Below, piece after piece: positions 24,941 through 34,464 of a stretch of DNA of 64,000 bases (the first letter of the stretch is position 1; every line of letters begins with the position of its first letter). The DNA lies in the NCBI GenBank assembly GCA_900184925.1, contig FXYJ02000003.1:62001-126000 (forward strand), given 5' to 3'. The DNA is from Ruminococcaceae bacterium HV4-5-B5C. Its GTDB lineage: Bacteria > Bacillota > Clostridia > Oscillospirales > Acutalibacteraceae. The notes under the pieces are model-generated. The model saw only the letters and a list, made by a program, of their open reading frames with translations. It was not told the DNA's origin and did no database searches. The position numbers and the translations under genes were made by a program.

Positions 24941-26878
24941 TCAGTCCGTTATAAACTCCGAGACCATCTGGTCAAGAGCCTGCGTCTGGCCCAGCAGTTC
25001 TTCGCTTGTTGCCGCACTCTCTTCGGCGGCCGCCGAGTTCGCCTGGGTCACAGAGGCGATCTGCCGGATTCCTCCCTCCAGTTCTGCGATGGTTTCCGAC
25101 TGGATGCGCAGGGAGTCCGACATCCTGCCAACGAGTGTATTGATGCCGTCGGTCTGCTCTACAATCTTTCGGAACGCTTCGGCGGTGCTGTCGGCAGTAC
25201 GGATTCCTGTTCCGACGGAGCGAAGGGCGTTCTCAATCAGCGCAGCGGTGTCTTTGGCAGCCTGCGCGCTCTTGGAAGCGAGCTGGCGGACTTCATCGGC
25301 CACAACGGAGAATCCCTTTCCGGCTTCTCCGGCGCGGGCAGCTTCCACGGCGGCGTTCAGCGCGAGAATATTTGTCTGGAACGCGATGCTGTCAATCAGA
25401 CCGATGATTCCCTGAATCTGCTTTGCGGCGGAGTCAATGTCGTTCATTGACTGCAGCATCTGCTGCATTTCGGAGTTGCCCCGTTCCGTCTCCTGCATGG
25501 CGGCTCTCGTCCGGTCCTGCATGGCGGCGGAATATTCCGTGTTGTCGCGCACCTGGCCGGAGACGAGGCCCAGAGACTCTGTCAGCCGGTCGGCTGTGGC
25601 GGCCTGCTCGGTGGAATTCCCGGCAAGGCTCTGGCTGCCGGCGGAAACCTGCTCCGATCCCGAACGGACCTCTTCCGTCGCGTGGCCGATGCTTTGCAGC
25701 GTTTGGCGCAGAGACGCCGTAATCCGCTCGAGCGCGTCGTGAATCGGAACAAAGTCGCCGCGGTACTCGACGCTGCTTCTTGCCGTCAGGTCTTTTTCCG
25801 CAACAGCGCCGAGCACATGGGAGATGTCTGAAATATAGGTGCGAAGGCCGTGCACGGTGTCCTGAAGGGCAAGCATCAGCCGGGAACCTTCATCCCGGCC
25901 GCTCACAGCTTCAAAATCCTCCGAAAGGTCGCCTTCCGCGAGCAGCTCGAGGCGCGATGTGGCGGTGACAATCGGTTTTGTTATTTTTCCGGACAGCACA
26001 CGCGAAATCACGATGCACACAAGCAGAAGCAGAAGCCCGGCGGCCACACAGATTCCCAGCGTAATGCGCAGGTTCTGGTCAAGCTGTGTGACCGGAATGG
26101 TGACGGCGACAGACCAGCCCTCGGGCCCGCTCAGCGGCGTAAAGCCGACCAGTCTGCGTGTCCCGCCGTAGTTGCTGTATGCGGTGCCTGATTTTCCGGC
26201 GACCATCTGGTAGTAGATGTTGGCGATAGGGAGATAAGAAGCATCTTTTTTGGAAAGAGTAAAGTAGTCTTTCGGGTTCCGGATATTGTCTTCGTTCGGG
26301 TGGATCACGGTCTGCCCCTTGTTATTAATGGCAAACGCATAGCCGTCGTCGCCGATTTTGATTTGAGACAGTTCCTTACTGAGCGCCGAGTAGGAAAACG
26401 CGCCGTACAGAATCTTGCCTGTGCTGCCGATTGGCGCGGCAATCCGGAAGACCATTTTATTGGAGGCGTCGGGCTCTGGGTCGGAGATGAAGATTTTCCC
26501 GAGTTTTACCTGCCGGAAAAACTCAAGGCCGGAGATGTTGTCGTTTCGGTTATTGTCTCCCATTTCATCGGCGACGGCGAGGTAGTTGAATCCGTCCAGA
26601 GAGGCTTCTGCGTTCAGAAGGCGCGTCTGCTCGGCTTCCGGTGTCTTCCCGTCGGTCAGAAAGCTCTCCGCCGCGGCTGACCGGATGCGGCTGCGGTATG
26701 AGTCCATAACCGCTTCGATGCCCTGCCGGTAAGCCTTCGCGAGGTAGGCCGAGTATTCCTCTGACTGGGCCGTGGAACTTCGGTAATAAAGAAGGGAGGA
26801 GGTGACCGTCAGCAGCGCAATGGCAACCGCCATCATCAGAGAGACGGACAGGGTGAGTTTGTTCTTGAGATATTTCAT
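24941..26878 (-). CDS. Methyl-accepting chemotaxis protein
   Basis: The 645-residue receptor has a first membrane helix (residues 9-31), a large extracellular dCache-like sensor (about 35-275, with [20 protein letters not shown]), a second helix (about 280-302), HAMP, and a cytoplasmic signalling rod. The hairpin tip ([20 protein letters not shown], then [15 protein letters not shown]) is the CheA/CheW-binding region. It should sense a small extracellular solute and steer motility. No che or flagellar genes are in the window, so it is an orphan receptor. The start [11 protein letters not shown] at 26878 follows a GGGGGC site. Confidence 0.94.
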   Translation of the reverse strand: MKYLKNKLTLSVSLMMAVAIALLTVTSSLLYYRSSTAQSEEYSAYLAKAYRQGIEAVMDSYRSRIRSAAAESFLTDGKTPEAEQTRLLNAEASLDGFNYLAVADEMGDNNRNDNISGLEFFRQVKLGKIFISDPEPDASNKMVFRIAAPIGSTGKILYGAFSYSALSKELSQIKIGDDGYAFAINNKGQTVIHPNEDNIRNPKDYFTLSKKDASYLPIANIYYQMVAGKSGTAYSNYGGTRRLVGFTPLSGPEGWSVAVTIPVTQLDQNLRITLGICVAAGLLLLLVCIVISRVLSGKITKPIVTATSRLELLAEGDLSEDFEAVSGRDEGSRLMLALQDTVHGLRTYISDISHVLGAVAEKDLTARSSVEYRGDFVPIHDALERITASLRQTLQSIGHATEEVRSGSEQVSAGSQSLAGNSTEQAATADRLTESLGLVSGQVRDNTEYSAAMQDRTRAAMQETERGNSEMQQMLQSMNDIDSAAKQIQGIIGLIDSIAFQTNILALNAAVEAARAGEAGKGFSVVADEVRQLASKSAQAAKDTAALIENALRSVGTGIRTADSTAEAFRKIVEQTDGINTLVGRMSDSLRIQSETIAELEGGIRQIASVTQANSAAAEESAATSEELLGQTQALDQMVSEFITD

Positions 26879-27241
26879 TTTACACAGCCCCCGAAAAAGA
26901 TCAGTAATATAAGAAAAAGTGGGATTATTTCAGCGTTGGTACCTCAATGTTTAAAGTATACGGGTGCTGATGGAAAATGTAAACCATCAGAAAAGCCTAT
27001 AATTGCCATGCCTTAAGCCGAAAAATGATACGATGTGACGGGCGCTTGACCTCCGTCTTTATTCACTTTGCTTTTTCAGGTAAAATGCGTTATGATAAGC
27101 GGGAACGAAACGTACCGCAAGATTTATAAAAAATTCATATCTTGTGTGGAAAAACTCTTTATAATTTAGCTTAAAATTAGACTTGGAGGCCGAAAACCCG
27201 CTCCGCGCGGCATTCGGCAGCATGTAAGGGGGATTGCCGCT
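26879..27241. other. Divergent intergenic region of 363 bases
   Basis: It holds the chemoreceptor promoter (minus strand) and the leader of the response regulator operon. A TATAAT box at 27160-27165 faces the regulator but lacks a good -35 at normal spacing, so that promoter may need an activator. I see no open reading frame, RNA gene or strong hairpin here. Confidence 0.6.
26955..26983 (-). promoter_or_regulatory. Promoter of the chemoreceptor at 24941-26878
   Basis: On the minus strand, TTTACA (26983-26978) and TATACT (26960-26955) are 17 bp apart. The transcript would start about 70 bases before the gene. Confidence 0.6.
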
Positions 27242-27931
27242 ATGGCGAATATCAAGATCATGGTGGTCGACGACGACCAGAACATCTGCGAGCTGCTCCG
27301 GCTCTATCTCGAAAAGGAAGGGTATTCCGTCGTGATCGCGAACGACGGGAAGCAGGCGCTGGAACTGTTCACAAGAGAAAACCCGGACCTTATGCTGCTC
27401 GACATCATGCTGCCCGGCCTGGACGGATGGCAGGTTTGCCGGGAAATCCGCAAAAAGAGCCAGTGCCCCATTATTATGCTTACCGCGAAAGGCGAAGTCT
27501 TCGACAAAGTGCTCGGCCTCGAGCTCGGTGCGGACGACTATGTGGTCAAGCCCTTTGAGGCCAAGGAGGTCGTTGCGCGCATCAAGGCTGTGCTGCGGCG
27601 CATCGGCAAGAACGGCGACGAGCAGATCAAAGAGGTCTCCTACGACAAGCTCTCCATCAACCTTACAAATTACGAGTTGAAAGTGAACGGAAAGCAGATT
27701 GACACGCCCCCGAAGGAAATGGAGCTGATCTATCACCTTGCCAGCAACCCCAACCGCGTGTTTACGCGCGACCAGCTTCTCGACGAAGTCTGGGGTTTTG
27801 ACTATTACGGCGACAGCCGTACCGTCGACGTTCATGTGAAGCGCCTGCGTGAAAAGCTCGAGGGAGTTTCCGACAAATGGGCGCTCAAGACGGTCTGGGG
27901 CGTCGGGTATAAATTCGAGGTAAAGGAATAG
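27242..27931 (+). CDS. OmpR-family response regulator of the HtrA operon
   Basis: The 229-residue regulator has a receiver domain (IMVVDDDQNICELL, Asp54 in MLLDIMLPGLDGW, KPFEAKEV) and a winged helix (ELIYHLASNPNRVFTRDQLL, DEVWGFDYYGDSRTVDVHVK, WGVGYKF). It is the first gene of a three-gene operon (regulator, kinase, HtrA protease). In B. subtilis the CssRS system responds to misfolded secreted protein and controls HtrA proteases, so the same logic is likely here. AAGGGGG precedes ATG 27242. Confidence 0.93.
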   Translation: MANIKIMVVDDDQNICELLRLYLEKEGYSVVIANDGKQALELFTRENPDLMLLDIMLPGLDGWQVCREIRKKSQCPIIMLTAKGEVFDKVLGLELGADDYVVKPFEAKEVVARIKAVLRRIGKNGDEQIKEVSYDKLSINLTNYELKVNGKQIDTPPKEMELIYHLASNPNRVFTRDQLLDEVWGFDYYGDSRTVDVHVKRLREKLEGVSDKWALKTVWGVGYKFEVKE

Positions 27932-27956
27932 AAAGCCGGGGCGGCCGGGAAAGATT

Positions 27957-29513
27957 ATGAAAAAGACCCTATTTAAAAAATACCTGCGCATCACCACGGC
28001 GGTCATTCTGGTCAGTTTTCTGATTATCAGCATGACGATCCTCATCTTCGTCACGAATTATTTCAAAGCGGAGAAGCGCAATCTTCTTCAGCAGAGCGCG
28101 GGCAACGTCGCCGCGCTGGCAGCCAACACTGCCACCAACCCAAAGAAGAACATTTATATCATGAACGCCAGTATCATGGGCGCGTTTTCCAACATTTTTG
28201 CACAGAATATCGAGTCCGACATCTTTATCACCGACATGAACGGCAAGGTCATTATCTTTGCCCCTGGCGACAGGGGCGGCACGGTGGACGCCAGCAAAAG
28301 TGTCAATGCTGCGATTATGAAAAAAGCTCTCGGCGGCCGCTACAGCGCGGAGAGCACCCTGGGCGGCATGTACCCTGACAACTATTACGTCGTCGGCGTG
28401 CCCATTTCGGTCGTTGACAAGGAAGGCGGAGAAACCGTCATCGGGGCGGTCTTTTCGGCCAATAACGCCGAGACTTTCAACGCGTTTCGCTGGTCCATTG
28501 TAAAGATGCTGGTTTACGCGCTCATGGCGGCTTTTGTCATCGCCTTTGCCGTGGTGTGGCTTTTCACCTACCGGCTGGTGCAGCCGCTGCGCCACATGGC
28601 GAGTGCGGCTCACAGCTTCGGCGAAGGGAACTTCTCCGTGCGTGTTTCCGTCACGAATGACGACGAGATCGGCCAGCTTGCCGTAGCGTTTAACAACATG
28701 GCGGATTCGCTTGCTTCCAGCGAGGCTTCCAGCCGAAGCTTCATTGCGAATGTGTCGCATGAACTGAAAACGCCGATGACGACGATCGCGGGCTTTATCG
28801 ACGGGATTCTCGACGGAACGATTCCGCCGGAAAAAGAGAAATATTACCTGCGGATCGTCTCGCAGGAGGTCAAACGCCTCTCACGCCTTGTGCGCACGAT
28901 GCTCGACCTTTCGCGGATTGACAGCGGCGCACTGAAACTGCGCCCCGCGCGCTTCGATCTGACCAACACCATTCTCGTGGCGCTGCTTTCCTTTGAACAG
29001 AAGATCGAAGAAAAACAGATTGAGGTAAAGGGCCTTGAAGGCGCGAAAAGCCTGTTTGTCGAAGGCGACCCGGATATGCTTCACCAGGTCGTGTATAATC
29101 TGATCGACAACGCCGTAAAATTCACCAACGAGGGCGGATATCTGAAGATTACCATTTTACAGGGGGCGGGCCGCACAACGGTAGCGGTCGAGAACAGCGG
29201 CCCCGGCATCGCGCAGGACGAACTGCCGATGGTTTTCGAGCGCTTTTATAAAACAGATAAGTCACGCAGCCGGGATAAAAACGGCATGGGTCTGGGCTTA
29301 TATATCGTGAGGACCATAATCCGTCTGCACGGCGGAGAAATCACGGCCGTGAGCGAGCAGGAAAAATTCACAAGATTCGAATTCTGGATTCCCGACAAGG
29401 CGGAAAAACCGACGGGAGACCAGCGCCGCATGGTGGACACCACAGCGGGGTCCGAAGCGGACGCAACGAAGGAAAAGCAGGAGAAAGGCAGGAAACAGCA
29501 GCATGGAGAATGA
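27957..29513 (+). CDS. Sensor histidine kinase of the HtrA operon
   Basis: The 518-residue kinase has two membrane helices (about 13-36 and 178-200) around an extracellular domain of about 140 residues (SIMGAFSNIFAQNIESDIFI to AVFSANNAETFN) that resembles a single Cache-like sensor. HAMP, HisKA with His268 (IANVSHELKTPMTTIAG) and the ATPase domain (DNAVKFTNEGG, NSGPGIAQDELPMVFERFYK, GMGLGLYIVRTII) follow. About 40 extra hydrophilic residues close the C-terminus (EKPTGDQRRM... EKGRKQQHGE), which is unusual. Its last 11 bases overlap the HtrA gene. Confidence 0.92.
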   Translation: MKKTLFKKYLRITTAVILVSFLIISMTILIFVTNYFKAEKRNLLQQSAGNVAALAANTATNPKKNIYIMNASIMGAFSNIFAQNIESDIFITDMNGKVIIFAPGDRGGTVDASKSVNAAIMKKALGGRYSAESTLGGMYPDNYYVVGVPISVVDKEGGETVIGAVFSANNAETFNAFRWSIVKMLVYALMAAFVIAFAVVWLFTYRLVQPLRHMASAAHSFGEGNFSVRVSVTNDDEIGQLAVAFNNMADSLASSEASSRSFIANVSHELKTPMTTIAGFIDGILDGTIPPEKEKYYLRIVSQEVKRLSRLVRTMLDLSRIDSGALKLRPARFDLTNTILVALLSFEQKIEEKQIEVKGLEGAKSLFVEGDPDMLHQVVYNLIDNAVKFTNEGGYLKITILQGAGRTTVAVENSGPGIAQDELPMVFERFYKTDKSRSRDKNGMGLGLYIVRTIIRLHGGEITAVSEQEKFTRFEFWIPDKAEKPTGDQRRMVDTTAGSEADATKEKQEKGRKQQHGE

Positions 29514-30981
29514 TCCTTGGAATAACGGCAGGAACGGGGACGATTCCTCCGGGCAGGAGAACCATCAGCCGGGAGCGCCGGAAGGCGGAGCCGAAAACGG
29601 ACAGCCACAGGGAGAGAATCCTTATACGCCGGATGAAGGCAAAAATACTCCGCCTTATTCCCCATACGGAACCGGGTATCCCCGGTACGACAATCCCTAT
29701 TCCCCGCCGGGCGGGCAGCAGCCGTACTGGAACCCCTACGGGGATAACCCGGGCCCGCACCACGGCATGAACACAGGGCTGAAGATATTTCTCTGGCTTC
29801 TCGTCGTGATTGCCGTCGGCCTGATGGGAACCTTCGCCTATCTCTCCTCGCACCGCGAACTTGTTCAGGACGGCATCACGTCGTCCGCGGCTTCAAACTC
29901 AAGTTCTTCCGGCTTCAACGGGACTCTTCCGAAACAGGAATCCTCGTCGTCCTCGGGAAACGTAATCGGTGGAGTCACCGGTGACGGAACCGATAAAAAT
30001 TCCGCCGGCATCACGATTGAAAAGAAGCCATCCGGCACGAAGCTTGACGCTTCGCAGGTTTACGACAAACTGATTCAGAGTGTTGTAGGCGTGGAGACGA
30101 CCATTACCGGCCAGAACGGGGAAAGCGAGGTCGGCGAGGGTACCGGCATCGTAACCACGCAGGACGGCTATATCCTCACGAACGCCCATGTGGTGAACTA
30201 CTCCAAGAAAAACTCCGTAAAAGTCGTCATGCACGACAATAAAACCTACGAGGCCAAAGTTGTGGGTTACGACAAAACCTCCGACCTTGCAGTTCTGAAG
30301 ATCAACGCTTCGGGGCTTTCGACCGCAACGTTCGGCGACGCGAACGCAATGAAGATCGGCGAGCAGGTTGTCGCCATCGGCAATCCGGGCGGCCTGAACT
30401 TCGCCGGTTCCATTACCGGGGGCATGATTTCCGCGCTGGACCGCAGCATTGAAAGTCACAGTGAAAACGGCATGACGTATATCCAGACGGATGCCGCCAT
30501 CAATCCGGGCAACTCCGGCGGCCCGCTTGTCAATATGTATGCGCAGGTCATCGGCATCAACTCCAACAAGATCGCCGCGACGGGCTACGAAGGGATGGGC
30601 TTCGCTATTCCGATCAGCAAGGCGCAGCCGGTCATCAACCAGCTCATTCGGAGCGGCTATGTTTCGGGGCGCTGCAGGCTGGGCATTACGGCGCAGAATC
30701 TGGACGGAGCGCAGGCCAATCTTCTCGGCACCTCCGGCATCCAGATCAAATCCATCGCCGCGGACAGCGACATGACGCGAGCCGGGGCGAAGGTCGGCGA
30801 CATCATCACAAAAGCCGACGGGAAGACCATTTCAAGCCTCGATGACCTTTTCGCCGTTCTTGAAAACCATAAACCCGGCGACACGATCTCCATGACTGTT
30901 ACTTCCAGCACTTTCTCTCAGGGAAGTGCGAAAAACATCAGTGTCAAACTGTTGGAAGACAAAGGCGACACACAGAATTAA
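29503..30981 (+). CDS. HtrA/DegP-like membrane-anchored serine protease
   Basis: The 492-residue protease has a Pro/Gly/Asn/Tyr-rich cytoplasmic tail (residues 1-85), one membrane helix (about 88-110), a Ser-rich linker, a trypsin-like domain and one PDZ domain (about 395-485). The triad is His229 (TNAHVV), Asp261 (TSDLAVLK) and Ser338 (GNSGGPL). It degrades or refolds damaged proteins outside the membrane. The start lies inside the kinase gene, which suggests coupled synthesis. A strong terminator follows. Confidence 0.94.
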   Translation: MENDPWNNGRNGDDSSGQENHQPGAPEGGAENGQPQGENPYTPDEGKNTPPYSPYGTGYPRYDNPYSPPGGQQPYWNPYGDNPGPHHGMNTGLKIFLWLLVVIAVGLMGTFAYLSSHRELVQDGITSSAASNSSSSGFNGTLPKQESSSSSGNVIGGVTGDGTDKNSAGITIEKKPSGTKLDASQVYDKLIQSVVGVETTITGQNGESEVGEGTGIVTTQDGYILTNAHVVNYSKKNSVKVVMHDNKTYEAKVVGYDKTSDLAVLKINASGLSTATFGDANAMKIGEQVVAIGNPGGLNFAGSITGGMISALDRSIESHSENGMTYIQTDAAINPGNSGGPLVNMYAQVIGINSNKIAATGYEGMGFAIPISKAQPVINQLIRSGYVSGRCRLGITAQNLDGAQANLLGTSGIQIKSIAADSDMTRAGAKVGDIITKADGKTISSLDDLFAVLENHKPGDTISMTVTSSTFSQGSAKNISVKLLEDKGDTQN

Positions 30982-31027
30982 AGAACACAGGAAACACCCG
31001 GCCTCTTTTTCACCGAGCAGTGTTTTC

Positions 31028-31054
31028 GCCCCGCAGAAATGCGGGGCTTTTTTT
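31028..31054 (+). terminator. Intrinsic terminator of the regulator-kinase-HtrA operon
   Basis: GCCCCGC (31028-31034) pairs with GCGGGGC (31041-31047) around AGAAAT, followed by seven T residues. Confidence 0.93.
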
Positions 31055-31128
31055 ATTTTCATGCGGGTAACGGGGTATGAAACACATTTCCAGGAGCAAC
31101 TGTAAGCGTAATATTTTGCTGTTATGGT

Positions 31129-31155
31129 TAACAAATAGTGAACTTGTGACGATAA
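31129..31155 (+). promoter_or_regulatory. Possible sigma-28 (motility) promoter of the second chemoreceptor
   Basis: TAAC (31129-31132), 15 bases, then GACGATAA (31148-31155) is close to the sigma-D/sigma-28 consensus TAAA-N15-GCCGATAA. Two small direct repeats follow: GTATCACGA in tandem (31161-31178) and CAAAATCCGAC twice (31191-31201 and 31206-31216). Confidence 0.5.
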
Positions 31156-31247
31156 CTTAAGTATCACGAGTATCACGAAATACTAACCGACAAAATCCGA
31201 CTCAACAAAATCCGACAATTCATCGCACAAGAAAGGATGTTCACACA

Positions 31248-33209
31248 TTGAAGCGAAAAACCATCAAAAAATCACTGTTGTCCAGCATGATCGGATTGGT
31301 TGCCTGCATCTGCGTCCTCTGCGGCGTGGCAAACGCCTTCCTGCTCCGCTCGGAAGCCATCAGCAATATGAACACGCGGCTCAATGAAAATGCTACAGCG
31401 TACAATCAGTCCGTCCAGCATGCAATCCAGACTTATAAAGCAAGCATCGAAGCAATTGCTCGGGACACGCAAATCACGGCCCCCGGCCTGACCGAATCGC
31501 AGCGGCAGTCCAGAATGGATTACCTTGCCCAGAAGTATGGCTTTGAGTCCGTCGTGACAGCGGATGCAAGCGGGAATACGTCTGAAGGAACAAATATTTC
31601 CGACCGTGACTATTTTCAGAAAGTCCTGTCGGGTCAGACGTATATTTCCTCTCCGCTGATCGGTAAGCTGTCGCAAAAATTGGAATTGAACGTTTTGGCC
31701 AAAGTTGACAACGGAACAACCTTCGATGGAATTGTTTACGGCAGACTGTCAAGCGACACGTTCAGCAATATGATCAGCAACGTTGCGGTAGGGCAGTCCG
31801 GTTACGGGTTCATTACCGACAAAGGCGGAAAAATCATCGCTCATAAAAACCAGGCGGTCGTCGCGGCAATGACGAACTATATTGATATCGCAAAAAAAGA
31901 CAGTTCCTATGCCGACCAGGCGGCGGTTGTCAAAAATATGATCGCGGGAAAAACCGGAATACAGAGCTGCAAGTTTAAAGGAGTTGACATGAGTGTCAGC
32001 TACCAGAAGATCCCCGAAACGGACGGCTGGTCGATTGCAATTCTGGCCAATGAGTCAGACATGCTGGGCGGCTTCTATCAGGGAATCGTCATTACGGGTA
32101 TCCTGACGGTTCTGTTTATTCTTGCAGCGGTCTTTGTCTCGTTCCGGCTTGCAAAGCCGATTGCCGACCCGATTGTGAGCCTTGTCGAGCGCATCGAAAA
32201 ACTGGCGGACGGCGACCTGCATACCGAAGTACCGCAGATCAGCTCCACCAACGAAATCGGGGTGCTTTCAAAGTCGTTTACAAAAACTGTCGACACGCTG
32301 AACGGCTATGTCGGCGAGATTTCGGACGTTCTCTCAAGCCTGAAAGCGGGTGACTGCACCGTAGAGGCGAAACAGGATTACCGCGGGGATTTCGCACCGA
32401 TTAAGGATTCCCTTGAAGGAATTATCGACAACATGAACCGCATGTTTACGGAAATCCGCATCGGGGCGGATCAGGTGTCCGGCGGGGCGGAGCAGGTCTC
32501 CAATGCCGCGCAGTCCCTGTCGCAGGGCGCGACGGAACAGGCGAGCTCCATCGAAGAGCTTTCCGCGTCCATCACGGAGATTAACACAAAAGTTGCAAAC
32601 AGCGCCGCGAACGCATCCGAAGCAAACCGGCTTTCCACGGAGGCTGCCAGAGAGATGGAACTCGGCCGGGAGCAGATGGAGAAAATGGTTGCCGCCATGG
32701 GGGATATCAGCGATTCGTCTGCAAAAATCAAAAATATCATCAAGACGATTCAGGATATTGCATTCCAGACAAACATTCTGTCGCTGAACGCCGCCGTGGA
32801 GGCGGCGCGAGCAGGGGAAGCGGGCAAGGGATTTTCCGTCGTTGCCGACGAGGTGCGCAACCTTGCAGGCAAGAGCGCGGAGGCGGCAAAAGACACCTCC
32901 GACCTGATTGAAAGTTCGCTGGCGGCCGTCCGGAACGGCAGCAGAATCGCCGAGGACACGCAGAAGTCGTTCCGAACAATTCTGGAATCGGCGGAAAAGA
33001 CAAATACGCTCATTGAGAACATTTCGTCGGACGCCAACGAACAGGCGTCGGCCGTCGGGCAGGTCACACAGGGTGTGGAGCAGATTTCCGCGGTCGTGCA
33101 GACGAACTCCGCCACAAGTGAGGAAAGCGCCGCCGCCAGCGAGGAACTGAACGGCCAGGCGCAGGCGATGAAGCAGACTCTCGCATTTCTGAAGCTGAAG
33201 GAGAACTAG
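31248..33209 (+). CDS. Methyl-accepting chemotaxis protein
   Basis: The 653-residue receptor has a first membrane helix (residues 8-30), a Cache-like extracellular domain (about 35-275, [20 protein letters not shown]), a second helix (about 280-302), HAMP (about 303-355) and a signalling rod with the CheA/CheW tip [23 protein letters not shown] 31248 follows GAAAGGAT. The ending [16 protein letters not shown] lacks a CheR-docking pentapeptide. A 12-bp perfect inverted repeat (33232-33243 with 33258-33269) lies just after the stop but has no T tract. A decayed relative of this gene follows. Confidence 0.94.
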   Translation: MKRKTIKKSLLSSMIGLVACICVLCGVANAFLLRSEAISNMNTRLNENATAYNQSVQHAIQTYKASIEAIARDTQITAPGLTESQRQSRMDYLAQKYGFESVVTADASGNTSEGTNISDRDYFQKVLSGQTYISSPLIGKLSQKLELNVLAKVDNGTTFDGIVYGRLSSDTFSNMISNVAVGQSGYGFITDKGGKIIAHKNQAVVAAMTNYIDIAKKDSSYADQAAVVKNMIAGKTGIQSCKFKGVDMSVSYQKIPETDGWSIAILANESDMLGGFYQGIVITGILTVLFILAAVFVSFRLAKPIADPIVSLVERIEKLADGDLHTEVPQISSTNEIGVLSKSFTKTVDTLNGYVGEISDVLSSLKAGDCTVEAKQDYRGDFAPIKDSLEGIIDNMNRMFTEIRIGADQVSGGAEQVSNAAQSLSQGATEQASSIEELSASITEINTKVANSAANASEANRLSTEAAREMELGREQMEKMVAAMGDISDSSAKIKNIIKTIQDIAFQTNILSLNAAVEAARAGEAGKGFSVVADEVRNLAGKSAEAAKDTSDLIESSLAAVRNGSRIAEDTQKSFRTILESAEKTNTLIENISSDANEQASAVGQVTQGVEQISAVVQTNSATSEESAAASEELNGQAQAMKQTLAFLKLKEN

Positions 33210-33284
33210 ACTTTCGGGAAAAACAGAAGACGCAGTCAGGGCCATGAGAAAACAACCGGCCCTGACTGCCGCCAAAATAATTCA

Positions 33285-33620
33285 GAAGTTAACCCCAAAA
33301 AGAGCAGTGCATTCTGGGCGCTGCCAAAGTTGTGAAAAATATGGTAAGCGGAAGAGCGGAATACTGACTGTCAATTTTAAAGGAATCGGAAGAACCGCCG
33401 CCTTAACAGTCCTGTTCCTGCTGCTTGCCGCCTTCTCTGTGTTCCGGCGTGCGAAGCCATTGCCGACTCTGCCGAGATCGGTTTGCTTTTGCAGCCGTTT
33501 ATAAAAAATCACCGACACCCGGGGCGGAATGCCGGCGAAACAGCGGAGGTGCCCTCGGCCCTGAAAACGGGCGACTGCACTGCGCCGTCGGCGGGGAGCC
33601 GAACGGTCCGGAATGGATGA
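33285..33620 (+). pseudogene. Decayed chemoreceptor fragment, paralogue of the gene just upstream
   Basis: Three short blocks match the intact receptor in the same order. KVVKNMVSGR then, after a frame change, GILTVNFKG matches [39 protein letters not shown] matches its second membrane helix, [31 protein letters not shown]...GETAEVPSALKTGDCT (33474-33585) matches [12 protein letters not shown]...[16 protein letters not shown]. At least one frameshift and two internal deletions (most of the distal sensor and of HAMP) separate the blocks. The reading frames now present are not functional. Confidence 0.82.
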
Positions 33621-33696
33621 CAGGATAGAGAATTCGCTTTTTTAAAAATTGAACAAAAACCGAATTTATCGCCTTGAAAAAAGGCAGAAAAAGCGC

Positions 33697-33741
33697 CGGA
33701 CGGGCAGGGGAAAAGGAAATCTCTGCCTGTCCGTTTTTTTT
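33697..33741 (+). terminator. Intrinsic terminator upstream of the ribosomal operon
   Basis: CGGACGGGCAG (33697-33707) pairs with CTGCCTGTCCG (33723-33733, one G-U pair) and eight T residues follow. It insulates the ribosomal operon from upstream transcription. Confidence 0.88.
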
Positions 33742-33752
33742 GAAAAAACATG

Positions 33753-33784
33753 TTGCAATCGGGACACGGCGGTGGTATTATAAT
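33753..33784 (+). promoter_or_regulatory. Promoter of the S10-spc-alpha operon
   Basis: TTGCAA (33753-33758) is followed after 17 bp by TATTAT (33776-33781). An overlapping TATAAT (33779-33784) has a 20-bp spacer. The first gene starts about 290 bases later, which leaves a long leader. Confidence 0.7.
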
Positions 33785-33890
33785 AAAGCACGACTGCGAC
33801 AGATATGCGTTGAAGCGGGAGGTTGCGGCATTTATTGCCGGTTATTTCCGTGGAGTATGTCCGATTTTAAACCGGGCGACAGAATATTTT

Positions 33891-34001
33891 TGAGCGTGCG
33901 CAGAAGGCGGCTGTTTTCAGCCGGATTTTCGCGTGCTCAGACGTTTTTTGAGCCTAACCCGGATTTTCGATTCGCGAATTGCAGGAAAATCCGGTTTTTT
34001 T
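33891..34001 (+). promoter_or_regulatory. Structured leader with terminator-like hairpin before rpsJ
   Basis: CCGGATTTTC (33959-33968) pairs with GAAAATCCGG (33985-33994) around an inner TTCGCGAA palindrome, and seven T residues follow (33995-34001): a convincing intrinsic terminator 80 bases before rpsJ. Upstream, TGAGC (33891-33895) and TGAGC (33949-33953) can both pair with the single GCTCA (33935-33939). A second copy of CCGGATTTTC (33921-33930) competes for the terminator's 3' arm. This looks like transcription attenuation. The ligand, perhaps a ribosomal protein such as L4, is inferred by analogy with the E. coli S10 leader. Confidence 0.65.
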
Positions 34002-34082
34002 GTGCAAGTGGAAGAAACACCCGGCACGTTGTTAGGATTTGAAAGACGCCGCCCGCCAACTACAATAAGGAGGCGATCCAAA

Positions 34083-34394
34083 GTGGCAGTCAAAGAAAAA
34101 ATCAGGATCAGGATCAAGGGGTACGATCATCAGCTGGTCGATCAGTCGGCCGACAAGATCGTGCAGACCGCAAAGCGCACGGGCGCAAGAGTTTCCGGCC
34201 CCGTTCCGCTTCCGACCGAGAAGCAGATCATCACGATTCTCCGCGCCGTCCATAAATACAAGGACAGCCGCGAGCAGTTCGAGATGAGAACCCACAAGAG
34301 ACTGATCGATATCCTCAGGCCTTCCAACAAGACCGTTGAGTCTTTAATGGGCCTGGAGCTCCCCGCAGGCGTTGAAGTGGAGATTAAACTCTGA
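34083..34394 (+). CDS. rpsJ: Ribosomal protein S10
   Basis: The 103-residue small-subunit protein (also NusB partner in antitermination) shows [20 protein letters not shown] and [19 protein letters not shown], both highly conserved. GTG 34083 is the start, 9 bases after AAGGAGG. The frame is open upstream but that part is the leader. It is the first gene of the cluster. Confidence 0.97.
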   Translation: MAVKEKIRIRIKGYDHQLVDQSADKIVQTAKRTGARVSGPVPLPTEKQIITILRAVHKYKDSREQFEMRTHKRLIDILRPSNKTVESLMGLELPAGVEVEIKL

Positions 34395-34464
34395 GTCAAC
34401 CAACCGGCGGCCGGGGTCATGTTGGCAGGACGCCAACCAATAACCTGTCAAGGAGGTTCAAAAC

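Noticed and set aside
26879..27241. RNA gene in the divergent intergenic region
   Set aside because: No strong hairpin, terminator or tRNA-like fold was seen.
33640..34082. Small genes inside the ribosomal leader
   Set aside because: The frames are open only because the region is short; they have no ribosome site and cross the terminator and attenuator hairpins.
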